This document shows, piece by piece, positions 8,081 to 13,318 of a stretch of DNA of 13,318 bases (within the stretch, counting starts at the first letter, position 1; every line of letters begins with the position of its first letter). A model generated the notes under the pieces. It worked only from the letters and a program-made list of their open reading frames with translations, had not been told where the DNA came from and searched no databases. Made by a program: the position numbers and the translations under genes. Origin of the DNA: Pelagophyceae sp. CCMP2097 (taxonomy: Eukaryota > Sar > Pelagophyceae); NCBI GenBank assembly GCA_026770575.1, contig MU657630.1:21802-35119 (forward strand), written 5' to 3'.

Positions 8081-8233
8081 CTTGACGTCTAAGCGATGGG
8101 ATTACGAGCTTGGCGATGACGCTCTCTCTCTACCTCGAAAAAGCGAAGAAGAGTTTCAAATTGCAATCTGTCCTTGTATCTTTTTAGCGAAAGGGTTTCG
8201 TCGCGCGCGCAGCTCCGCTAGCTCGCCCGGGGT
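8081..8233. promoter_or_regulatory. Divergent promoter region between the eL13 and MSH1 genes
   Basis: These 153 nt lie between two oppositely directed start codons. The region is less GC-rich than the genes and holds pyrimidine tracts (CTCTCTCTCTACC near 8122 and CTTGTATCTTTTTAG near 8172). Pyrimidine tracts are common at ribosomal-protein gene transcription starts in several eukaryotes. The assignment here is inferred from position only. Confidence 0.5.
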
Positions 8234-11200
8234 ATGCCATGCATGGCCGCCGCCAAGTCGATCGTCGCCTTGCTGCGGCTGCGGCCCTGCGCGGCGTTTT
8301 CCGCGGCGCCGCGGCGGTGGCCGGGTCGGCGATATCTCGGTGGCCGCGCGCTCGCCATTAGCGCCGGCCGCGCGCGCGTCGACGGCGCCGCGGCCGCTGC
8401 CGCTCCGCGCGTGCACTGCGAGTGGCACGCCTGGGCGTCTCGCTTCGAGTCGCTGCGGCTGCCGGCGGCGCGCAAGTTGATGGACAAAGTTCGCTTGGAC
8501 AACGTGCCAAACGTGCTGGGCTACACGACCAAGACGGAGAAGTCGATGGTGCACACCGAGGTTTTGGCGTGGAAGGCTGAGCACGAGGCCAAAGTGGTTT
8601 TGGTGCGCGTCGGCGACTTTTACGAGACGTACGGCTACGACGCAGTCATGCTTGTCGAGCACTGCGGCGAGCCGCCCGCGCCCCTACGAGGCCGGTCCGG
8701 GGCGCCGAAACGATTCCAGACGGGCGCGGAGCCCAACGTCGGCCAACCAAGGCAGCGGCGGCGGTCACCCAAGTCGGGACTCGCAGAAGCGGCTCTCGGC
8801 GCGGAGCCCCCCCGGGCGCTGCCTCGCGGCACGCCGCGCGCGTAGGCCTCAACCCCATGGGCGAAAAGGTGCGGGCGGGATGCCCCAAGGGCAACGTGCA
8901 GCAGACGCTGGACTGCCTCACCGCCGCGGGCCTCGACGTGGCCGTCTTCGAGGAGGAGGCCGATTTTTGCGGCAAGGGCAAGAAGAATCGCTTCCTCGCG
9001 CAAGTCGTCATCCCGTCGTCTCCGCATTACGTCTACAACCGCGGCAAGGACCCGGGCGACATTGACTTCCCCGACGTCGAACGTGCGCCTTTGCGTCGCC
9101 GGCTCGCGGGCCTGCAGCCTCGCTCGAGCGCTCCCCCCACCGTGCAGGCGCGTAGGGCCGCCGTTCGTGGCGCTGATGTGCGGCGTGGACTCGAGCGTGA
9201 CGCTGGTGACGCTGGACGTGGACGCCCGCCTCGTCACCGTCCTTGGCGGGCTCACGGCAGACGGCTGCCGCGCCGCGCTCCAGGCCTCGGGCGTCGCGTC
9301 GCCCCTCTTCTACTTTGACGACTCGCGGAGGCAGCTCGGCTTCCGCACCGACGCGCGGCCGGCCACCGTCAACGCAAACTCCATCCGACTCGGTAACGCG
9401 ACTCCATGAGGGGGGTGGCTTACGCGACGCGTGTCGTGGACGACCAGGGCGTGGGGTCGTCTTCGAGGCGGCGGCTGGGGCGCCGCGGAGATGCGGACGT
9501 AGGCAAGGAAGTGCTCGCGGAGTCGCGGTTCGCGGGGCTGCGGCCCACGGACGGCAAGGACGGCGACGCGCCGGGCGCGCTGCTGCGCGCCCTCGTCCTC
9601 GGCGCAATGGTCAGCCTCCCCCGCACGCCGTCCAAGGGTTCCCCGACGGCGCCGTAGGATCCGTCGCCGGCGACGCTCGCGGAAGCGCTCAAGGTGGCCG
9701 TCGCGGAGTATTTGTGCAAAAAGGAGTTAAAGGTCAGCGTCAATGTCGTCGGCAGCGTCGGCGGCGAGGCCGCGCCCCGCGACGAAAGCGCCGGCGACTC
9801 GATACAGCGGCCGCGGCCGCTCTACATCACGACGGCGCGCGAGCTCGGCGCACCGCCGCGCCGGATACGACACCGCCACGCAACAAAGGACCGCCGCAGC
9901 GAGGGCGCGAGAGCGGCACCACAGAGGCTCGTGAGAGTGGCATCGCAGAGTCTCGACACCGGCAGCAGGACCGCGTCGTCGTATGCCGGACCCGCGCGCG
10001 GGCCTTTGGACGTGCGCACCCGTAGGCCTCATGTCGTGCTCGGAGAACGCGCTCGTGGCGCCGCTCGTGGGCTACCTGCTGCCGCGCTTCGAGCGGTCGA
10101 CGGCGTCGTCGGCGCGGTGGCTCCGCAAGTGGCTCCTCGCGCCGCCGGCGCGCGAGGCGGCGGCGGCGATGCGCCTCCTGCAGCGCACGCTGCGCGACGA
10201 CGACTCCGTGCGGTGCCCCGCGGCGACGAGGCTGCCGCGCGACAAGCTCGTGCGGCTCCTCTCCGAGGAAGAGGCCAACGCGAGCTTGTTCCGCGAGCTG
10301 CGCGGCGTCGCACGCGCGACGGTGGACCTGCTGCGGCAGCCGCAGCTGGCTCAGCCTCTCCTCGCGCTGTTGCGGCACGAGCTAGGCTCCGCGTCGCGGG
10401 CGTACACGGCCGAGGCCCTCGAGGCCGACGTCTCCGCGCTCCTGGCGCGCATCGACGCCGTCGTCGCCGCAAAGCCCGGCGACGGCGAAGACGATGCGAA
10501 TACCGCGCACGCGCGCATCCCGGACGACTTCTTCACGAAAAACGAGGGCAAGTTCCGCGGCGCGCTCCGCCGCGACGCGGCGCCGGCGCTTTCCGCCGCG
10601 TACGCCGCCGTCGAGAACGCGGCGGGGGCGCTCAAAACCGCCGTCGACCGGGACTTTGCGGACGGCGAAATCATTGACTACTGCGGCCTGAACAACGTCA
10701 TCTCGATCATCTTGTCGAAAAAGAAAAAGCCAGCGGCGGTCTCGAGCGCCGTCGACGACGACGGCGACGGCGACGGCGACGACGTGGTCGCGGTGTCGAC
10801 GGTATTGGAAATCGGCGTGGAGACGCCTCCGGACCCGCAGACGGACCTGCCGACGGACCCGGCGCTGAATCCTGTCGTCTTCGTCGCCGCCGCGGCGGGG
10901 CCGACGGTTTATCATGAGGTCCACGACCGCCGGCGCAAGGCCATGCCGAACCGGCGGACGACTGAGGCTGTCGACTTTGCGCTCAGGGCGTACGTCGACG
11001 CGTGCGACGCCGCCGTAAGGACGGTGAGCGACGAGCTGAAGCGCCTCTGCCGCGGCGTCGTCGACCACGACCTCGACGCCGCCATCGCAGCGCAGTGCGT
11101 GACGGAAGTGGCGACTGCGGCGTTTGAGCACGCGACAGCGGCGAACGAGCGCGGCTGGGGCCTCGCGGAAGAGTCCGACGGGCCGATAAACCTCGTCGGC

Positions 11201-12634
11201 CTCGTGCCGTACTGGCTGCCCTCGGAAGTCGCCGTGCCCAACGACGTCCGCCTCGACCGAGGCGGCGTGGCGTTCCTCACGGGACCGAACACTGCAGGCA
11301 AGTCGACTCTGCTGCGCAGCGTGGCCGCGGCGGCGCTCCTCTCGAGCTGCGGCCTCCGCGCGCCGCTGCGGAGCGGGTCGGAGGTGCCGCACCTCGACGG
11401 CGTCTTCGCGCGCGCCGCCCTCGGGGATGCGCCGCTGTCGGGCAAGTCGGCGTACCAACGCGAGATGGACGACGTCGCCCTCGTCCTGCGCGAGTGCACG
11501 ACCCGGTCCATGGTCCTCGTCGACGAGCTGGGCCGCGGGACGTCCGCCGACGAGGGCGCCGCCATCGGCGCCGCGATTATCGAGGAGCTGCTGCTCAAAA
11601 GGCTGCCCTGCGTCTTCGCCACGCACCTGCACGAAATCGTCATGCTGCTGCGGCCCCTCGGGCCGGAGCCCGGCGACCGCCTCGCGCTCTGGCGCATGGG
11701 CGCCGACGCCGTCGACGCCGAGTCGCCGCGGCCCGATTTTAAGCTGCAGCGGGGCGTCTGCACAAATTCCTTGGCCATCGAGACGGCGCGCCGCGCCGGA
11801 GTGCCGGCCCACGTCTGCGCGCGCGCGAGGGCCTTCGAGGTGCGTTCGCGCCGCGACCGCGAGCTCGGCACCGCCGCGCGCGCCGCCGACGTCGCCACCG
11901 CGGGCTGCGCTGCCACCTCGGACGAATACACCTCGGACGTCGACGCCTCGAACGTCGCCGTGCGGCCGCCGGCGGCCGAGGCTTCCGTGGCGCCAGGCGA
12001 CCTCGCCGCCTCCGTCGAGGCCGTGCTCCGCGCGCACGCGCGCGACGGCCGGACCGTCGTCCGCGTCGAGCCCGGCGGTGCGTCGCCCGCGCGCGCCGCC
12101 GCCGCCTCTCCGAGAGCGCGCGCCTCCAAGCAGTCACCGACGCGCGTGCCCCGAGATGCCGCCGACGCGCCCCGCAGGCATGCCGCCGCCGGCGCTCGCG
12201 GCGAAGTCGTGCATCTACGCGCTGGTCGTCGACGCGGGTGCGGGCGTTTACGTCGGAGAGTGCGCCCCTCTTTTCTCGGCGGCCCTATGCCTTTGGCCTC
12301 GCTCGAGAGCCGCGGTCGTGCCTCGCTCGTTTGACGCCGCCGCGTAGGACCGACAGCATCGGCGAGCGGCTGCGCAAGCACCGCAAGAAGTGGCCCGGCG
12401 CCGTGGCGTTTGCGGTGCCACTCGAAGACAAGTCCCACGCGCGGCGCATAGAGGCATCTGTCAGTCCCGCACCGAATAGGCGATCGCCGTCTTCGGCCCG
12501 CGCCCGCCGGCCGAGGCGCGCACGCCGCCCGACGCGCGCGGTAGGTCCAACGGCGCCTGGACCGCCTCGGCGTGAGCCTCCTCTCGGCCGCCGACGCGTC
12601 TAACGTCAACTTTGCGCTCAAGCCGGAAGGCTAA
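8234..12634 (+). CDS. MSH1: MSH1-like organellar MutS with C-terminal GIY-YIG nuclease domain
   Basis: Exons are 8234-8666, 8846-9082, 9156-9392, 9503-9609, 9658-9847, 10026-12077, 12178-12259, 12348-12459 and 12545-12634. All phases agree and give 1179 residues, close to plant MSH1. Plant MSH1 acts in mitochondria and plastids in mismatch repair and suppression of aberrant recombination. An Arg-rich presequence comes first, then mismatch-recognition domain I with GDFYE (127-131) and GLNPMGEKVRAGCP. DIDFPDVE and RPRPLYITTARELG match the MSH1 connector. The ATPase has Walker A GPNTAGKST (821-829), Walker B MVLVDELGRGT (897-907) and ATHLHEI. The last three exons encode the nuclease: CIYAL (Tyr1099), VYVGET (Tyr1110), ERLRKHR (Arg1120) and RRIEAS (Glu1148), so the catalytic set looks intact. 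An acidic insert (DDDGDGDGDD) and a longer linker lie before the ATPase. An alternative start is ATG 8243. Confidence 0.92.
8667..8845 (+). other. MSH1 intron 1, GC-AG
   Basis: This 179-nt intron begins GCGAGC and ends CGCGTAG; the next exon begins GCCTCAAC. Removal joins VEHC to GLNPMGEKVRAGCP through a split glycine codon, restoring a block conserved in MSH1. No GT donor fits frame and homology. It contains a 12-nt direct repeat, GGCGCGGAGCCC, at 8723-8734 and 8799-8810. Confidence 0.75.
9083..9155 (+). other. MSH1 intron 2
   Basis: This 73-nt GT-AG intron (GTGCGC to GCGTAG) joins DIDFPDVE-R to PPFVALMCGVDSS through a split arginine codon. An alternative GC donor at 9087 with an acceptor at 9147 also keeps frame and would add three residues. 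The GT form is simpler. Confidence 0.6.
9393..9502 (+). other. MSH1 intron 3
   Basis: This 110-nt intron (GTAACG to GACGTAG) joins NANSIRLG to KEVLAESRFAGLRP through a split glycine codon. The region around it is the least conserved part of the protein, so the borders rest mainly on reading frame and splice consensus. Confidence 0.6.
9610..9657 (+). other. MSH1 intron 4, very short
   Basis: This 48-nt intron (GTCAGC to GCCGTAG) joins LLRALVLGAM to DPSPATLAEALKVAVAEY in phase 0. The length is divisible by three and the acceptor TAG would be an in-frame stop if the intron were retained. Confidence 0.65.
9848..10025 (+). other. MSH1 intron 5, GC-AG with inverted ends and a 24-nt tandem repeat
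   Basis: This 178-nt intron begins GCGCAC and ends CCCGTAG, and the next exon begins GCCTCATG. It joins ITTAREL-G to LMSCSENALVAPL. Inside are an imperfect inverted repeat (CCGGATACGAC at 9861-9871 against GTCGTATGCCGG at 9978-9989) and two tandem 24-nt units at 9908-9931 and 9932-9955. GCGCACC recurs near the two ends (9848 and 10014). This is a candidate second introner family. Confidence 0.7.
12078..12177 (+). other. MSH1 intron 6
   Basis: This 100-nt intron (GTGCGT to CCCGCAG) joins VVRVEPG-G to MPPPALAAKSCIYAL, linking the ATPase tail to the GIY-YIG domain. Several other AGs upstream were excluded because they do not give the required phase. Confidence 0.8.
12260..12347 (+). other. MSH1 intron 7 inside the nuclease domain
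   Basis: This 88-nt intron (GTGCGC to GCGTAG) splits a glutamate codon. It restores VYVGE-TDSIGERLRKHR, the YIG strand followed by the helix with the catalytic arginine. Confidence 0.85.
12460..12544 (+). other. MSH1 intron 8 inside the nuclease domain
   Basis: This 85-nt intron (GTCAGT to CGGTAG) is followed by an exon starting GTCCAA, so GTC is repeated at both borders. It joins HARRIEAS to VQRRLDRLGVSLLSAAD and leads to the stop at 12632, matching the C-terminal shape of plant MSH1. Confidence 0.85.
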
Positions 12635-12751
12635 TCTGCGCAAATTCGACTGCTCGGCCGCCGGGGAGCCGCAGTCCCGAGGGCGGCGAGGGCCGGGACG
12701 CGCCCCGGAGCCCCGCAACAAAAGGCATGCGGCACGAGTGCGGTCGGACGA

Positions 12752-13243
12752 ATGGCGAGGCCCTCGACCCACGCGCGCGCGGTGGTCGCACCGCCGTCGT
12801 CGGAGAGCAGACGCGTGCGCGGACCCTCAGCAGATCTGGAAGTCCGAAACTCGGTATCCCTAAAATTTCTGGTGGAAACCTCGGCGGCGTGTTTGTCGCG
12901 CCGAGCGCGCGGCGGCGGCGCGCGTCGATCGCGCCCGGGCGCGTCGAAAACGGTGCGCTACGGAGCGAGGAAGGCCGCCGGGACGGAAAAGCGCAATCCT
13001 CGAAGTTGGCGGCGCGCGGTCCACGAGGCTCAGGCGGCGCTGTCGGTTTCACTTAAGGTTGTTTGTACCCACGCGCCCAACTCTTTCCAATGGCCGAGTG
13101 TGTTGGAGTCCAACGGCGCGCGCAATATGGAGTTTGCACTAAAAATGCACAGTTTGCCAAAACCAATTATTGAGGACCCGAAGGGTCCTCGCCGTTTAAT
13201 CAACGTCAGTTTACGGCGAGGGCCCTTCGGGTCCTTTGATTGA
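12752..13243 (+). CDS. Weak candidate ORF, basic hypothetical protein
   Basis: A 163-codon frame opens at ATG 12752. Most of it has no recognisable character. The segment at 12944-13045 is the most protein-like: SKTVRYGARKAAGTEKRN, then PRSWRRAVHEAQAALS. The pattern (basic stretch, Trp, Ala-Val, Ala, Leu) reminds me of a small basic module in proteins of microalgae and their large DNA viruses, but I cannot verify this. Downstream the frame enters the AT-richer repeat and reads through the hairpin, which argues that any real exon ends near 13045, where GTTTCACT could be a donor. It could equally be chance in GC-rich DNA or a decayed gene fragment. Confidence 0.22.
   Translation: MARPSTHARAVVAPPSSESRRVRGPSADLEVRNSVSLKFLVETSAACLSRRARGGGARRSRPGASKTVRYGARKAAGTEKRNPRSWRRAVHEAQAALSVSLKVVCTHAPNSFQWPSVLESNGARNMEFALKMHSLPKPIIEDPKGPRRLINVSLRRGPFGSFD
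13172..13236. repeat. Large inverted repeat (hairpin) with internally palindromic arms
   Basis: Arms 13173-13195 and 13213-13235 are inverted copies, 22 of 23 positions complementary; the mismatch would be a G-U pair in RNA. The outermost pair (13172 and 13236) is also a wobble. The loop is 17 nt. The left arm itself contains GGACCC-GAA-GGGTCC, so each arm can also fold alone. It could be an extruding DNA cruciform, a structured transcript, a palindromic transposon core or a transcription-end signal. No gene border clearly assigns it. Confidence 0.85.
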
Positions 13244-13253
13244 AGGAGGGAAA

Positions 13254-13315
13254 TTGTGGGATTAGGGGGGTGATATGGAAATTTTGTGGGCGGTTTGGGG
13301 GGTGACATGAAAACC
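13254..13315. repeat. G-rich two-copy tandem repeat at the window end
   Basis: Two units of about 30-32 nt lie in tandem. Each has TTGTGGG (13254 and 13284), then a run of six or more G and TGAYATG (GGGGGGTGATATGGAAA at 13265-13281 and GGGGGGTGACATGAAAA at 13297-13313, 15 of 17 identical). The window ends in the second unit, so a longer array may follow. The G-runs could form a quadruplex. Confidence 0.65.
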
Positions 13316-13318
13316 GTA

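Larger units (their letters stand above)
12635..13318. other. Region downstream of MSH1 with no confident gene
   Basis: The first 400 nt are as GC-rich as the genes. From about 13045 the DNA turns clearly richer in A and T, with phrases such as AACTCTTTCCAATGG and TTTGCACTAAAAATGCAC. A large hairpin (13172-13236) and a G-rich repeat (13254-13315) follow. The compositional break suggests a dispersed repeat or mobile element running past the end of the window. One weak coding candidate overlaps (12752-13243). Confidence 0.5.

Noticed and set aside
10382..12621. Long minus-strand open frames (over 550 codons) opposite the MSH1 gene
   Set aside because: They overlap the MutS ATPase exon in antisense. 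They are Arg/Ala-rich without recognisable motifs, while the plus strand carries an intact conserved family.
13030..13308. Minus-strand open frame through the terminal hairpin
   Set aside because: Both strands read open here because the region is palindromic. The predicted peptides repeat each other's palindrome-derived residues and show no family features.
1..13318. Prokaryotic operon, CRISPR array, tRNA or rRNA genes
   Set aside because: All confident genes are eukaryotic families with introns on alternating strands. No regularly spaced repeats with unique spacers and no tRNA cloverleaf or rRNA sequence were noticed.

Overview
This window looks like nuclear DNA of a very compact, GC-rich microalga. 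The best match is a pelagophyte stramenopile such as Aureococcus anophagefferens. That assignment is inference. It rests on spliceosomal introns in every gene (about 48 to 220 nt), eukaryote-only families (kinesin, ribosomal protein eL13, BCS1), a plant-type organellar MutS (MSH1), and above all two introns that look like copies of one small transposon ('introners', a mechanism published for Aureococcus and Micromonas). No prokaryotic operon, CRISPR array or tRNA was seen.

Layout. 1-373: upstream DNA with a two-copy 26-nt repeat. 374-2468 (+): BCS1-like mitochondrial AAA ATPase, six exons. 2626-6135 (-): N-terminal-motor kinesin, four exons. 6288-7045 (+): unknown Tyr/His-rich protein, two exons. 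7226-8080 (-): ribosomal protein eL13, whose first coding exon is only the ATG. 8234-12634 (+): MSH1-like MutS with a C-terminal GIY-YIG nuclease domain, nine exons, 1179 residues. 12635-13318: no confident gene. This tail holds one weak open frame, an abrupt fall in GC content, a strong hairpin and the start of a G-rich tandem repeat.

Genes alternate strand throughout. The four gaps between them are all similar: 157 nt (convergent), 152 nt (divergent), 180 nt (convergent) and 153 nt (divergent). The two divergent gaps must hold both promoters of each gene pair. Two products point to organelle maintenance: BCS1 (Rieske protein insertion into complex III) and MSH1 (organellar mismatch repair and recombination surveillance). 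eL13 and kinesin are cytosolic housekeeping genes. No common pathway for the five genes is evident.

The most informative signal is in the introns. Introns 1636-1814 and 2116-2297 of the BCS1 gene align with each other end to end and carry matching terminal inverted repeats. Across the window, ten of seventeen introns with a defined start and end begin with the same dinucleotide as the exon that follows. All three GC-AG introns are followed by an exon starting GC. This fits splice donors co-opted from target-site duplications. All splice sites were inferred from reading frame and family similarity, not from transcripts.
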